The notes: generated from the letters alone by a model not told the origin. Counted from the stretch's first letter, positions 1-8,525 are shown. The stretch is 64,000 bases of DNA from Aerococcus urinae (GCF_001543175.1 NZ_CP014161.1:1302001-1366000), one strand, 5' to 3'. Made by a program: numbers and translations.

Positions 1-1175
1 TGGGTAGTGTTCCCCACATCAATGGAATAAACCGCATCTTCATCAGCCACTTGGTTAATAGCATGGTAAACTTGGAAGAGTTGCAAATCTCCGTCCTTTC
101 TTTGTTCTAGACTTTGGAGATAGTCTTTCCAGTTTTTGGCATTGTCGATATTGGCCTTGTACCAGCCATTATCAGTTTTTTCTTCAATTTTTTCTGTGAT
201 TTGACGGATAGCTTCTCCCGCATCTCCTAAGATGCTAACATCAGCATCATGACGCTTACCAAGTTTTTGTTGGTCGATATCGATTTGGATGAAATGTTTG
301 ACATGGTCAAAGGTCCCTTCAACCTCAGCAAAAGGAAAGTTAGACCCAGCAAAGAGAATGGTGTCCGCTTCTTCTAAGGCTTCATTGGCAGGCTTCCAAG
401 CCACCCGGTAGGCAGAACCTAAGAGGGCATCAAATTCATAGTCGAAGTTATCAAAGTTAATCCCGGTCACTACTACTGGGGCTTTGATTTTCTTAGAAAG
501 TTCGATCACTTCTTGGCCACTGCCTTGAGTCCCAATACCAGCATAGATAATTGGCCGTTCACTGGCCTCTAAGACTTTAACCGCTTCATCGATATCCTTT
601 TCACCGGGTGTCATTAGCGGATAGTCCCGGTAGCTCTTGGCGGAAGAATACCAGGAATCTTCTTCGAGGGGTTCCCAACCAAAGCTGACTGGTACTTCAA
701 CTGCAGCCACGCCTTTTCTGGCAATGGCGGTACGGATAGCTTCGTCTAAGACCTTAGGCAATTGTTCAGCATAAGCCACCCGACGGTTATAAACAGCTAC
801 ATCGGCAAAATAAGGATTTTGGTTAAACTCTTGGAACATGTCATAGTTAGACTGCACTTCAGGGCGTTGGCCGATAATTGCTAAGACCGGCACGTTATCC
901 TCTTTGGCATCATAGAGACCATTGTAGAGGTGGGTTGCCCCTGGTCCTGCTGAACCGATACAAGCCGCAATCTTACCAGTGAATTTAGCACTCATGGAAG
1001 CGGCCAAGGCCCCAGTTTCTTCATGACGGACCTGGATAAAGTTAATCTTGCCCTGTTCCTTTTCAAAAGCATCCATTAAAGAGTTGAGCGAACCGGCTGG
1101 AAGGCCGTAAACATTCTTAATTCCCCAGTCTTCCAATACACGCAGTCCTGCCACCCATGCATCGATAGTCGCCAT
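1..1175 (-). CDS. spxB: pyruvate oxidase (SpxB/Pox type), 3' part outside the window
   Basis: Thiamine-diphosphate and FAD enzyme that turns pyruvate, phosphate and O2 into acetyl phosphate, CO2 and H2O2 in the cytoplasm. About 391 N-terminal residues lie in the window. The reading frame runs open to base 1, so the 3' end, including the C-terminal ThDP-binding domain, is missing. The N-terminus reads MATIDAWVAGLRVLEDWG, then YGLPAGSLNSLMDAF and the HEETGALAA segment carrying the conserved ThDP-activating Glu of this superfamily. The last visible residues (AVYSIDVGN) are the start of the Pox third domain. The ATG is preceded by a GGAAAGG Shine-Dalgarno. It is divergent from an ECF S-component. 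Acetyl phosphate made here could feed acetate kinase, and a phosphotransacetylase is encoded at 55.4 kb. Acetolactate synthase is less likely. Confidence 0.88.
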   Translation of the reverse strand, partial: MATIDAWVAGLRVLEDWGIKNVYGLPAGSLNSLMDAFEKEQGKINFIQVRHEETGALAASMSAKFTGKIAACIGSAGPGATHLYNGLYDAKEDNVPVLAIIGQRPEVQSNYDMFQEFNQNPYFADVAVYNRRVAYAEQLPKVLDEAIRTAIARKGVAAVEVPVSFGWEPLEEDSWYSSAKSYRDYPLMTPGEKDIDEAVKVLEASERPIIYAGIGTQGSGQEVIELSKKIKAPVVVTGINFDNFDYEFDALLGSAYRVAWKPANEALEEADTILFAGSNFPFAEVEGTFDHVKHFIQIDIDQQKLGKRHDADVSILGDAGEAIRQITEKIEEKTDNGWYKANIDNAKNWKDYLQSLEQRKDGDLQLFQVYHAINQVADEDAVYSIDVGNTT

Positions 1176-1210
1176 TCTATTGTCCCTTTCCTTTCTTTTC
1201 TTTTAAATTA

Positions 1211-1239
1211 ATTATCTTTTCACAATCACTTTAACAAAA
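1211..1239 (-). promoter_or_regulatory. promoter of the pyruvate oxidase gene
   Basis: On the minus strand a GATAAT -10 box (1211-1216) lies 15-17 nt downstream of a TTTTGTTA -35-like stretch (1232-1239). The downstream leader is AG-rich and ends in the Shine-Dalgarno. Only a degenerate half of a cre-like sequence (AAAGCGAACA) is visible, so I do not claim CcpA control. Confidence 0.45.
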
Positions 1240-1252
1240 GCGAACAAAAAAT

Positions 1253-1269
1253 TTGAACAATATGCTCAA
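1253..1269. promoter_or_regulatory. 17-bp imperfect palindrome between divergent promoters (candidate operator)
   Basis: The sequence TTGAACAATATGCTCAA has 7-bp arms (TTGAACA and TGCTCAA) with one mismatch, and further A/T symmetry outside them. It sits upstream of the -35 regions of both spxB and the ECF S-component gene, as expected for a shared regulator site. The protein that binds is unknown. Confidence 0.35.
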
Positions 1270-1275
1270 TTTTTC

Positions 1276-1303
1276 TTTTACCAGGAAAAATATGCGTTAT
1301 AAT
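1276..1303 (+). promoter_or_regulatory. promoter of the ECF S-component gene
   Basis: A consensus TATAAT at 1298-1303 with a weak TTTTAC -35 at 1276-1281 (16-nt spacer). The Shine-Dalgarno AAAGGAGCG follows just before the ATG at 1339. Confidence 0.5.
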
Positions 1304-1338
1304 TTATAGCAAATTAATTTAAAAAGGAGCGATAGCTT

Positions 1339-1896
1339 ATGCATAAAAACAATTCTCTCTTTGAATGGGTAGCCATGGGGATGTATGCAGCTCTCATTAT
1401 TTTAGCCATTACTTTTATTCACATTCCCATGCCCTCCGCCATTTCTAAGAGCTTTGTTCATCCTGGCAATGCACTAGTGGTCCTCGGAGTCCTCTTAATG
1501 GGCGAAAAACGGGGTACCTTAGCTGCCGCAGCGGGTCTCTTTCTCTATGATGTCCTCAATGGTTATGCCTCGGTGGCTATTTTCACAGTGCTAGAAAACC
1601 TGGTCGTCATTGCCGTCGTAAGCCTACTCTTCCGCAAGGTCTTTCATTCAGAGTTGACCATCGGACGCTTAGCCAGCATTGGAGTCGTCGCTGGAGTGAC
1701 CAAGGTCATTGTCATTTTCATTAAATATACTTTCCGCCAAGTTTTACTGGGAAATTCATTAGCAGCTGCCATGGCCATCGCCACTACCGGTATGCCGGCC
1801 AGCCTATTTACAGCAGCCGTAACCGCTGTGTTGGTTACCCTGCTCTACTATCCAATGAAGAAAGTCGTTGACCGCTACCCAGCCTTATCTGCTTAA
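1339..1896 (+). CDS. ECF transporter S component (substrate-binding membrane subunit)
   Basis: A 185-residue hydrophobic protein with about five to six membrane spans. The size and layout fit an S component of an energy-coupling-factor vitamin importer, which works with a shared EcfAA'T module not found in this window. Seen: an N-terminal span (GMYAALIILAITFIHIPMP), a conserved-looking glycine-rich loop (HPGNALVVLGVLLMGEKRG) and an alternating series of hydrophobic segments. The family resembles the DUF/ECF-S group with uncharacterised or pyrimidine/vitamin substrates. The substrate cannot be read from the sequence. Being divergent from a ThDP/FAD enzyme suggests a thiamine- or riboflavin-related cargo, which is inference only. 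The ATG follows a good Shine-Dalgarno and the gene ends in a strong terminator. Confidence 0.72.
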   Translation: MHKNNSLFEWVAMGMYAALIILAITFIHIPMPSAISKSFVHPGNALVVLGVLLMGEKRGTLAAAAGLFLYDVLNGYASVAIFTVLENLVVIAVVSLLFRKVFHSELTIGRLASIGVVAGVTKVIVIFIKYTFRQVLLGNSLAAAMAIATTGMPASLFTAAVTAVLVTLLYYPMKKVVDRYPALSA

Positions 1897-1915
1897 AAAC
1901 TTCTAAAACTATGAC

Positions 1916-1950
1916 AAAAAGGGACTGTGAGTAAATTCACAGTCCCTTTA
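1916..1950. terminator. bidirectional terminator between convergent genes
   Basis: A perfect 10-bp stem (GGGACTGTGA / TCACAGTCCC, 1921-1930 and 1937-1946) with a 6-nt loop. It is flanked by an A-run on the left and T-rich sequence on the right, so it can serve both convergent genes. Confidence 0.9.
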
Positions 1951-1960
1951 CTTATAAGTC

Positions 1961-2533
1961 TTAGTTTTTAGGATTTTTAGCCATTAAGTCTTCAAATTGG
2001 TCAATATAGGATTGAACAAAGTTGATGGTTGATTCTTGTTTGAACTTGCCGTTTTCATCTAAAAGATCAGCCGAATGCCCCAAGAAAACTTCGGGTTGTT
2101 GGATGGTTGGCATCACAAAGTAAGATAAGGCCAGACGTAAGTTCTTGTTAGCACTGTAACCCCCCATGGCACCGACCGAATGCGAGATAATTGCTGCAGG
2201 AGTATTGGTCCAAGCCACTGCTCCCTTAGGTTTTGAAGCTACATCGACTGCATTCTTCAGGCAGGCAGGAATAGTCCGGTTATTTTCGGGGGTGACAAAT
2301 AAGACTCCAGCGGCATCACTAATGGCTTGACGGAAGCTTACATAGCTTTCTGGTAAAGGTTTATTAGTCATTTCAGCATCATCATAGTCCGCATCATATA
2401 GAGGCAAGTCACGAATTTCAACAATTTCAGCGTCATAGTTGTCACTAAACATGTCGATCGCATTTTTAGCAATCTTGCGTGCATAGGATCCCTCACGTAA
2501 ACTACCTACTAAAACTACAACTTTTTTTGCCAT
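1961..2533 (-). CDS. NAD(P)H-dependent FMN reductase family protein
   Basis: A 190-residue flavodoxin-like protein of the FMN_red family, which reduces FMN, quinones or azo/nitro compounds with NAD(P)H. The N-terminal GSLREGSYARK loop is the FMN-phosphate site. PENNRTIPACLKNAVD corresponds to the family's PEYN-type motif that contacts the flavin ring, here with Asn for the usual Tyr. SVGAMGGYSA forms the second flavin loop. The length is normal for the family. It is convergent with the ECF gene and stands alone, with its own upstream region and a GAGAGGGAA Shine-Dalgarno. The exact electron acceptor is unknown. Confidence 0.82.
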   Translation of the reverse strand: MAKKVVVLVGSLREGSYARKIAKNAIDMFSDNYDAEIVEIRDLPLYDADYDDAEMTNKPLPESYVSFRQAISDAAGVLFVTPENNRTIPACLKNAVDVASKPKGAVAWTNTPAAIISHSVGAMGGYSANKNLRLALSYFVMPTIQQPEVFLGHSADLLDENGKFKQESTINFVQSYIDQFEDLMAKNPKN

Positions 2534-2868
2534 AATAATTCCCTCTCTAGATTAAAATAATGTTTATTAAAATTAAACTATATTAACTTTATTAACATTA
2601 AATTATAAAAGCAAGTAAGATGCCTATCTTTTTTATGATCTTTTTAGCCAATCATTGCAAGCCCCTAGAATGCTTGTTAAAGACTGGCTTTGGCAGAATA
2701 AAGCGCTTCACCAGGCCAATAACAAGGTACAATTTTTGGTATTTCTTATTGGCTTTATCCTTAACTTAGTGAAAAGATTTCTCCCATAAAATGATTGGAG
2801 TGAGAATTTACTTTAAAGAAGCTTTTATTTAAAATAGAGAGGAAAAAATCAATGGAAGGAGTAGGCTT
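2534..2868. other. 335-bp intergenic region with a strong hairpin
   Basis: The left part is AT-rich with repeated GTTAATA-like words and holds the FMN reductase promoter. A small hairpin CAAGC/GCTTG sits near 2659-2678. A larger one, 2715-2753, has 8-bp outer arms GCCAATAA/TTATTGGC plus interrupted inner pairs, and is followed by TTTATCC. It could be a terminator or leader structure ahead of the phosphoglycerate mutase paralogue. No small gene was recognised. Confidence 0.5.
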
Positions 2869-3537
2869 ATGCTTATATTACTGCGTCATGGACAAAGTAG
2901 CTCCAATTTAAATAACTTATTTACTGGTTGGTACGATGCCAAACTCACCCAAAAAGGAAAGGACCAAGCCTATGCTGCGGGGCTCCGACTGAAAGCCGCT
3001 GGATATCAAGTTGATGCTATCCACACCTCGCTTTTAAGCCGGGCTATCCAAACCAGCAACCTCGTTTTGGAAGCCATGGAACAACTCTACCTGCCTTTAC
3101 AAAAATCTTGGCGGCTAAATGGCCGCCATTATGGGGCTTTGGAGGGAATGAATAAAGACTTAGCTCGGGAAAAGTTCGGCAAAGACCAAGTCCACACCTG
3201 GCGACGTTCCTATGATGTTCGTCCTCCCCTGGCTACTGATAGCCAACTCAGCGAGCGCTATTCCTTTTTAGATAGTCAAAGCCTTCCACAAAGTGAAAGT
3301 TTAAAGGATACCCAAACCCGCTTACTGCCTTACCTAGAAGACCAAGTCATCCCCCAACTTAAACAGGGGAAAAATGTCCTTATTGTCTCCCACGGTAATC
3401 TCTTACGGGCATTGACCCTAGTCATTGAAAACTTGGATCCCAAAGAAGCCAGCCAAATTGAGATCGCCAATGCCCTTCCTATTGTCTACCATTTTGACCA
3501 CGACTTCCACATGCAAAAAAAGGAGATCCTATCATAA
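2869..3537 (+). CDS. phosphoglycerate mutase-like protein lacking the catalytic Glu
   Basis: A 222-residue histidine phosphatase superfamily protein, clearly a paralogue of the dPGM encoded next to it. The phosphohistidine motif (LLRHGQSSSN), the FTGW segment, the SRAIQT arginine, the [10 protein letters not shown] signature and the second histidine (VSHGN) are all kept. In canonical dPGM the WRLNERHYG motif carries the glutamate that acts as general acid. Here it reads WRLNGRHYG: codon GGC at 3121-3123, residue 85, is Gly. The protein is also a few residues shorter. It may be an impaired mutase, a phosphatase or a regulator. The start ATG follows a GGAAGGAG Shine-Dalgarno. It is tandem with and about 150 bp upstream of gpmA. 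Confidence 0.85.
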   Translation: MLILLRHGQSSSNLNNLFTGWYDAKLTQKGKDQAYAAGLRLKAAGYQVDAIHTSLLSRAIQTSNLVLEAMEQLYLPLQKSWRLNGRHYGALEGMNKDLAREKFGKDQVHTWRRSYDVRPPLATDSQLSERYSFLDSQSLPQSESLKDTQTRLLPYLEDQVIPQLKQGKNVLIVSHGNLLRALTLVIENLDPKEASQIEIANALPIVYHFDHDFHMQKKEILS

Positions 3538-3684
3538 TCACAGGCTAGCTTTTAACTTGGTGAATATAATCACTTTCTTTTAAAAGCTATTGCCCTCTGC
3601 GCTTTTCTCAAGTAAAATAAGAATAAAGTGAGATATTATGGCTTAGGCCACAGTGTTTTGCAAGAATTATTTAGGAGGAAAAAA

Positions 3685-4365
3685 ATGAAATTAGTATTCA
3701 TTCGTCACGGTGAAAGTGAATTAAACTTAGCCAATGTCTTTACCGGTTGGTTAGATCCAAAATTAAGTGAAAACGGTCGTAAAGAAGCGGCTAAAGCGGG
3801 TCAAGATTTAAAAGAAACGGGTATTGAATTCGATTGCGTACATACTTCCGTACTAACCCGTGCTATCCAAACCTGTAACATTGTTTTAGAAGAAATGGAC
3901 CGCCTCTACTTACCAGTAGAAAAAAATTGGCGTTTAAATGAACGTCACTATGGTGGTTTGCAAGGTTTAAACAAAGCTGAAACCGCTGAAAAATATGGTG
4001 ATGAACAAGTTCATATCTGGCGTCGTTCTTACGATGTACGTCCTCCACAAGCTAGCGGCGAACAAGCCTTTGACCATCGTTATGACCACTTAGACACCCG
4101 CCACATGCTTGCTGGTGAATGTCTAAAGGACACCCTTGACCGTACCCTTCCTTACTGGGAAGACCACATTGCTCCAGAACTAAAAGACGGCAAAAATGTT
4201 TTAGTGGTGGCTCATGGTAACAGTTTACGTTCCCTAACCAAACACATTGAAAACATTTCTGACGACGACATCATGGGCGTTGAAATCGCAACTGGCGAAC
4301 CAATCGTTTATGACATCGACGAAAACCTCAACGTCGTTAATAAAACTGTCTTACATAAAAAATAA
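3685..4365 (+). CDS. gpmA: 2,3-bisphosphoglycerate-dependent phosphoglycerate mutase
   Basis: Glycolytic enzyme interconverting 3- and 2-phosphoglycerate in the cytoplasm. The 226-residue product has all dPGM landmarks: phosphorylated His in [23 protein letters not shown], the substrate-binding Arg in LTRAIQT, the catalytic Glu in [23 protein letters not shown] and the second His in [10 protein letters not shown] start it at 3685 because a strong TAGGAGGAAAAA Shine-Dalgarno directly precedes that ATG and the family begins [11 protein letters not shown]. An upstream in-frame ATG at 3628 would add 19 unconserved residues. Its codon use looks more biased than that of the upstream paralogue, as expected for a highly expressed glycolytic gene. 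A strong terminator follows. Confidence 0.96.
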   Translation: MKLVFIRHGESELNLANVFTGWLDPKLSENGRKEAAKAGQDLKETGIEFDCVHTSVLTRAIQTCNIVLEEMDRLYLPVEKNWRLNERHYGGLQGLNKAETAEKYGDEQVHIWRRSYDVRPPQASGEQAFDHRYDHLDTRHMLAGECLKDTLDRTLPYWEDHIAPELKDGKNVLVVAHGNSLRSLTKHIENISDDDIMGVEIATGEPIVYDIDENLNVVNKTVLHKK

Positions 4366-4378
4366 TTTTAAGTAAATC

Positions 4379-4420
4379 AAAGCAGCTCCTTCCTTTTTCA
4401 GGACAGGAGCTGCTTTTTTG
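4379..4420 (+). terminator. rho-independent terminator of gpmA
   Basis: A 12-bp stem (AAAGCAGCTCCT / AGGAGCTGCTTT, 4379-4390 and 4405-4416) followed by T-rich sequence. Confidence 0.92.
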
Positions 4421-4456
4421 CATGCTTTTAACCGTTAATTCACTAGGAGTTTTCGC

Positions 4457-6655
4457 CTAGATCATACAGGATTCACATTCCGAGTCGCTATTGCAGGACG
4501 GACGATCTGGAGTCGTTAGACCTGGAGAGAGCAGTTCATCACTTTCTAAATGTTCACTGCCGGCTAAAACATCTTGACGGACGCGAACATAGTAAATGGT
4601 GGAACAGCCCTTGCTATAGGCATAGATATAGGCCCGGTTCAAATCACGGGTCGTTGCTTCCGACGACATAAAGAGAGTCAAGGAAATAGCTTGGTCCACA
4701 TGCTTTTGGGCAGCTGCCACAATATCGATGATGGCTTGAGGACCGACTTCATAGGCTCCTCGTTGGTAATAAGCATAGTTGTCATTATCAATTTGATAAG
4801 CAGGAACATAAACCCGACCTAATTTACCTTCTTTGCGAGTTTCTACCGGTGAAACCACTGGTTGTAAGCTCGGTGTGCATGAAGACAGGTAGGAAATTGA
4901 ACCAGTTGGAGCGACTGCTAGCAGATGAGCGTTAGCGATACCTTCTTCTTGAATAACCTTAGCGAGGGCTTGCCAGTCCTCTTGACTTGGCAATTCTAAG
5001 CCGTATTCTTGAAGTAATTGACGGACTCTTTCTGTCTTGGGTTCAACCCTTGCTTCAGTGTATTTCTTAAAGTAAGAACCATCCGCATATTCCGATTCAG
5101 CAAAGCCGGCAAAAGGCCCATGTTGCTTCACTAAAGCGTGTGAGGCCTTGAAGGCATGGTAGGCCAGTGCATAGAAGAACATGTCAGTAAAATCGACTGC
5201 TTCTTCTGAATCATAGTAAATATGATTGGTGGCTAAGAAACCATGTAAATTCATGGCCCCCAATCCTACAGCATGGTTGGCTTGGTTACCCTTCTTAATT
5301 GATGGAGCAGACTCCAGGTCAGACTTTCTCGAAATCCGGTCCAAGGCCTGAATGGCGTGGTTAACTAGATGACCTAAGTCTGGGGCTTGATCCATAGCCT
5401 TGGCGATATTAAGCGAACCCAGGTTACAACAAATGTCTTCTCCAATAGTGCGGTAGGAAAGGTCTTCATTAAAGCTGGAAGGAGTAGATACCTGGGTAAT
5501 TTCCGAACATAAGTTGGACATCACGATCCGTCCTTTTTTCTTATGAGGATTGCGGCGGTTAACCGTATCTTCAAACATCAAGTAAGGATAACCCGATTCA
5601 AAATGCAATTCCGCAATCACTTGGAAAAGCTTTCTCGCCGAAATATAGTCCTTATGAATGGCTGGATTAGCTACTAATTCATCATATTTTTCGGTAATGG
5701 AGATGTCTGACATGGCCTTACCGTATACTTTTTGAATGTCGTAAGGAGAAAAGAGCGCCATATCCTTATTTTCCTTAGCGAGTTGGAAGGTAATATCTGG
5801 AATCACGATACCTAAGGATAGGGATTTAATCCGGATTTTTTCATCGGCATTTTCACGTTTGGTGTCCAGGAATTTCAAGATATCAGGGTGGTGGGCATGG
5901 AGATAGACCGCCCCTGCTCCTTGCCGTTGACCCAGCTGATTGGCATAAGAAAATGAGTCTTCCAAGAGCTTCATCACGGGCACCACACCAGATGCCTGGT
6001 TACCCATTCCCTTAATAGGGGCAGTGGTCTCTCTTAAATTAGTCAGGCAGAGTGCTACGCCCCCGCCTCTTTTGGATAATTGCAGACTGGTCGCAATACT
6101 TCGAGCGATAGATTCCATATTGTCCTCTACCCTTAAGAGATAGCAGGAAATATATTCACCCCGTCTTTTCTTAGCCGCATTGAGGAAGGTTGGCGTCGCC
6201 GGTTGAAAGCGATTAACCAAGATATCCGCTGCCAAATCCTTGGCTAAGTCTTGATCACCATTGGCTAAGAAGAGCGCATTGGCAATTACCCGATCTTCAT
6301 AAGTTTCTAGATAATAAGCCTTATCATCCGTCTTTAAGGCATAGGCGGAATAGAATTTCATGGCCCCAATTAAATTTGGAAAGGCAAAATCTTGGTCCTC
6401 CGCCCATTGGTAGAGTTCATGGATAAAGTCTTTAGAATATTGGTCAAAGACTTCCTTTTCGTAATAGTTATTTTCAAAAAGGTAGTCCAACTTACTATCC
6501 AAGTTAGCAAAAGTCTTGGTCTTGGCTTGGATATAGTCTCTCATATAGACGGCTACAGCTTCTTTATCGGCTTGAAAATTATAGTGACCTTCTTGGTCTT
6601 TAAAACGGGTTAAAGCATTCAGTGACAGGTAGTTTTCCTCTTGCTTGAATGTCAT
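4457..6655 (-). CDS. nrdE: ribonucleoside-diphosphate reductase, class I alpha (NrdE)
   Basis: Large subunit of ribonucleotide reductase. It reduces NDPs to dNDPs with a cysteine radical supplied by the small subunit. The 732-residue protein has the family landmarks: first redox Cys in GEYISCYLL, the NLCSEI active-site stretch with the radical Cys and Glu, the partner Cys in CCNLGSLN, the stacked tyrosines of the radical pathway (STIYYVRVRQ) and a C-terminal redox pair CESC. It is the third gene of nrdF-nrdI-nrdE, 50 bp after nrdI, with a GAAAGGAG Shine-Dalgarno. Its partner NrdF is the metal-free class Ie type, so this alpha subunit should accept a radical from a DOPA residue. No glutaredoxin-like nrdH is in the cluster. 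Confidence 0.96.
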   Translation of the reverse strand: MTFKQEENYLSLNALTRFKDQEGHYNFQADKEAVAVYMRDYIQAKTKTFANLDSKLDYLFENNYYEKEVFDQYSKDFIHELYQWAEDQDFAFPNLIGAMKFYSAYALKTDDKAYYLETYEDRVIANALFLANGDQDLAKDLAADILVNRFQPATPTFLNAAKKRRGEYISCYLLRVEDNMESIARSIATSLQLSKRGGGVALCLTNLRETTAPIKGMGNQASGVVPVMKLLEDSFSYANQLGQRQGAGAVYLHAHHPDILKFLDTKRENADEKIRIKSLSLGIVIPDITFQLAKENKDMALFSPYDIQKVYGKAMSDISITEKYDELVANPAIHKDYISARKLFQVIAELHFESGYPYLMFEDTVNRRNPHKKKGRIVMSNLCSEITQVSTPSSFNEDLSYRTIGEDICCNLGSLNIAKAMDQAPDLGHLVNHAIQALDRISRKSDLESAPSIKKGNQANHAVGLGAMNLHGFLATNHIYYDSEEAVDFTDMFFYALAYHAFKASHALVKQHGPFAGFAESEYADGSYFKKYTEARVEPKTERVRQLLQEYGLELPSQEDWQALAKVIQEEGIANAHLLAVAPTGSISYLSSCTPSLQPVVSPVETRKEGKLGRVYVPAYQIDNDNYAYYQRGAYEVGPQAIIDIVAAAQKHVDQAISLTLFMSSEATTRDLNRAYIYAYSKGCSTIYYVRVRQDVLAGSEHLESDELLSPGLTTPDRPSCNSDSECESCMI

Positions 6656-6705
6656 TAAGACATGCTCCTTTCAATAATTGCCACTCGGGCTTGGCTTACA
6701 CTTGC

Positions 6706-7134
6706 TTATTGGTCAGCGTTAAAGGCTTCGGTAATGATGCGGTTAACTTCTTCGACATCTTCTTTAGTCCCAATCAATTCAAATTGATATAAGAGCGGGA
6801 CTTTCAATTTATAGGAGATCACTGGCCCGGCAATGGCAAAAGAATCTCCAAAGTTGGTATTGCCAGAGGAAATCACCCCAAGGCAGTGTTTGCGATTATC
6901 TGGATCATTCAAGAAATGAATAACCTGCTTAGGCACGGCGCCGTGGGCATCAACCTGGCCGGCATCCGTGACTTTGCCGCCTGAATAAGTAGGTACGACT
7001 AAAACATAGTCTTCATCCACCTTAATCCGGTCTTCTTCATCTATAGGAATACGGATGGAATCGGCGTCTAATTTTTGAACGAAACGGTGGGTGTTATTTG
7101 ATTGCGTTGAGAAATATACAATTAATTCTTTCAT
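6706..7134 (-). CDS. nrdI: flavodoxin-like activase NrdI
   Basis: A 142-residue flavodoxin that supplies the oxidant used to activate class Ib and class Ie small subunits. Seen: the FMN-phosphate loop in [12 protein letters not shown], the VPTYSGG segment and the [15 protein letters not shown] loop that shapes the flavin site in NrdI proteins. Its ATG overlaps the nrdF stop codon (TAATG), so the two are probably translationally coupled. In the class Ie system, NrdI is needed for conversion of the small-subunit tyrosine to DOPA, which fits the tight linkage seen here. Confidence 0.95.
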   Translation of the reverse strand: MKELIVYFSTQSNNTHRFVQKLDADSIRIPIDEEDRIKVDEDYVLVVPTYSGGKVTDAGQVDAHGAVPKQVIHFLNDPDNRKHCLGVISSGNTNFGDSFAIAGPVISYKLKVPLLYQFELIGTKEDVEEVNRIITEAFNADQ

Positions 7135-8147
7135 TAGAAATCCCAGTCCTCATCTAGTGTTTCTTCACTTGTTCCAATAATATAAGATGACCCACTTCCT
7201 GAGAAGAAGTCGTGATTTTCGTCGGCACGTGCAGATAATTGCGCAAAGACCTCTGGAGCAATCCGCGTTTCTTCCTTGGTGAATGGTGATTCATAACCTA
7301 GGTTTTGTAGGAATTTACCTGCATTATATAAGGAGAAGCGAATGGCTTCATCAGCTAAACCAAAGCCGTCATAGAGTTGGCGTAAATAAGTTTTTTCTAA
7401 ATCGATCATCTTATACAAAAGATCGAAAACAAATTGCTTCATTTCAGCTTGTTTTTCAGGACTTAATTTAGCCACCTTTAATTGATATTTATAACCGCTA
7501 TAGAAATTATGAATCACTTTATCCCGCAAAATAAGACGGATGATATCTGAAGTGTTAGGCAATTTTCCACGGGCTGACAAATAAAATGGCAGATAGAAAC
7601 CACCATAAAGTAGGAAACCTGGCATCAAGGCAGCAGCAATTTTAGATTTTAGAGGATCATCTGCGGTGTAGAAAGGAATCAAAGCCTTGGGACGGGCTTG
7701 GAGGGCTTCATTATCTACCACCCATTCGTGGGCTTCTTCGATTTGCTCACTGGTACATAAGGTAGAGAAAATAGTTCCATAAGAACGGGCGTGGACACCA
7801 ACCATGAAGGCAAAATTGGCATAAATCACTTGTTCTTGTTCAGTGAGGGAATTCTTTATCTGAGCCACATCCCCGACCGAGGCTTGAACAGTGTCTAACA
7901 GGGTGAGTCCGGTGAAGGTTCGGGTAATTAATTGTTGCCAATCATCATCGAGCTCATTCCACGACGGGAGGTCATTAGAAACGGGTATATTTTCAGGCAA
8001 CCAGAAGTTTTGGGTAACTCGATTCCAAACTTCTAAGTCTTTTTCATCGACTATTTTGTTCCAATTGATGGCTCTCATATTTTTGCTTTGATCAAAATAG
8101 GCATATTCTACCGGCGACACGGACCGATCATAATAATTTTTTGTCAT
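7134..8147 (-). CDS. nrdF: metal-free class Ie ribonucleotide reductase small subunit (NrdF, VPK variant)
   Basis: Radical-generating beta subunit. Numbering from the ATG at 8147 (337 residues), the usual carboxylate and histidine ligands are only partly kept. Asp85 (LTLLDTVQ), His119 and His213 remain. The three ligand glutamates are Val116 ([12 protein letters not shown]), Pro176 ([11 protein letters not shown]) and Lys210 ([11 protein letters not shown]). This Val-Pro-Lys pattern defines class Ie enzymes, in which a tyrosine, here the Tyr in HARSYG (Tyr123), is modified to a DOPA radical and no metal is bound. A GTG at 8168 in frame would add seven residues; both starts have weak Shine-Dalgarno sequences. 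The gene order nrdF-nrdI-nrdE resembles that of mycoplasmas. The call rests on visible residues plus published work on this class. Confidence 0.95.
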   Translation of the reverse strand: MTKNYYDRSVSPVEYAYFDQSKNMRAINWNKIVDEKDLEVWNRVTQNFWLPENIPVSNDLPSWNELDDDWQQLITRTFTGLTLLDTVQASVGDVAQIKNSLTEQEQVIYANFAFMVGVHARSYGTIFSTLCTSEQIEEAHEWVVDNEALQARPKALIPFYTADDPLKSKIAAALMPGFLLYGGFYLPFYLSARGKLPNTSDIIRLILRDKVIHNFYSGYKYQLKVAKLSPEKQAEMKQFVFDLLYKMIDLEKTYLRQLYDGFGLADEAIRFSLYNAGKFLQNLGYESPFTKEETRIAPEVFAQLSARADENHDFFSGSGSSYIIGTSEETLDEDWDF

Positions 8148-8217
8148 GATTTCTATCCCACTTTTCACTTAAAATTTTCCAGGACTACATGCATGCGATC
8201 TGGCATAGAATAAATTA

Positions 8218-8264
8218 GCACAAGATATAGTGGCTAACAAGTCGATATCCACATTATATTGTGT
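8218..8264 (-). promoter_or_regulatory. tandem NrdR boxes of the nrdFIE operon
   Basis: Two 16-bp sites match the NrdR consensus ACACWATATATTGTGT. On the minus strand they are ACACAATATAATGTGG (8249-8264) and CCACTATATCTTGTGC (8218-8233). Their starts are 31 bp apart, the usual three-helical-turn spacing. The distal box contains a TATAAT that may be the -10 element. NrdR would repress when dATP is high. The stretch 8265-8471 is AT-rich and I see no gene in it. Confidence 0.85.
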
Positions 8265-8471
8265 ATGTAAAAATACAAGAGCATAAGCGAAAAATTTCAC
8301 TAGTAGCCAAGCCTATTTTGATAAGCATTTTCACGGGAGATCATTTTGTCAAGGGGGTAAATTATTTTCATGAAAAAGGCGATTTCCAATACAATTTTTG
8401 TATAGAACCTTAGCTAAAAGCGATCAAAGGATAAACAATTGTCACTTTATCTATTAAATATTATGTAAAAA

Positions 8472-8506
8472 AGAGCCTGGGACAAAAGTCCCAGGCTCTT
8501 TTTAAA
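8472..8506. terminator. terminator-like hairpin opening the intergenic repeat
   Basis: An inverted repeat with AAGAGCCTGGGAC and its complement GTCCCAGGCTCTT around an AAAA loop, flanked by A-run and T-run. It can act in either direction. Similar GGGACAAAAGTCCC-type hairpins stand beside other copies of the intergenic repeat in this window. Confidence 0.8.
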
Positions 8507-8525
8507 ACACGAACCATCTATTCAA

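Noticed and set aside
2695-2712. Possible cre site upstream of the gpm-like gene
   Set aside because: Only the AAAGCGCTT core matches; both flanks deviate from the consensus.
7134-8147. The three unusual NrdF residues as sequencing errors or a pseudogene
   Set aside because: Three separate codons match exactly the known VPK pattern and the rest of the frame is intact.
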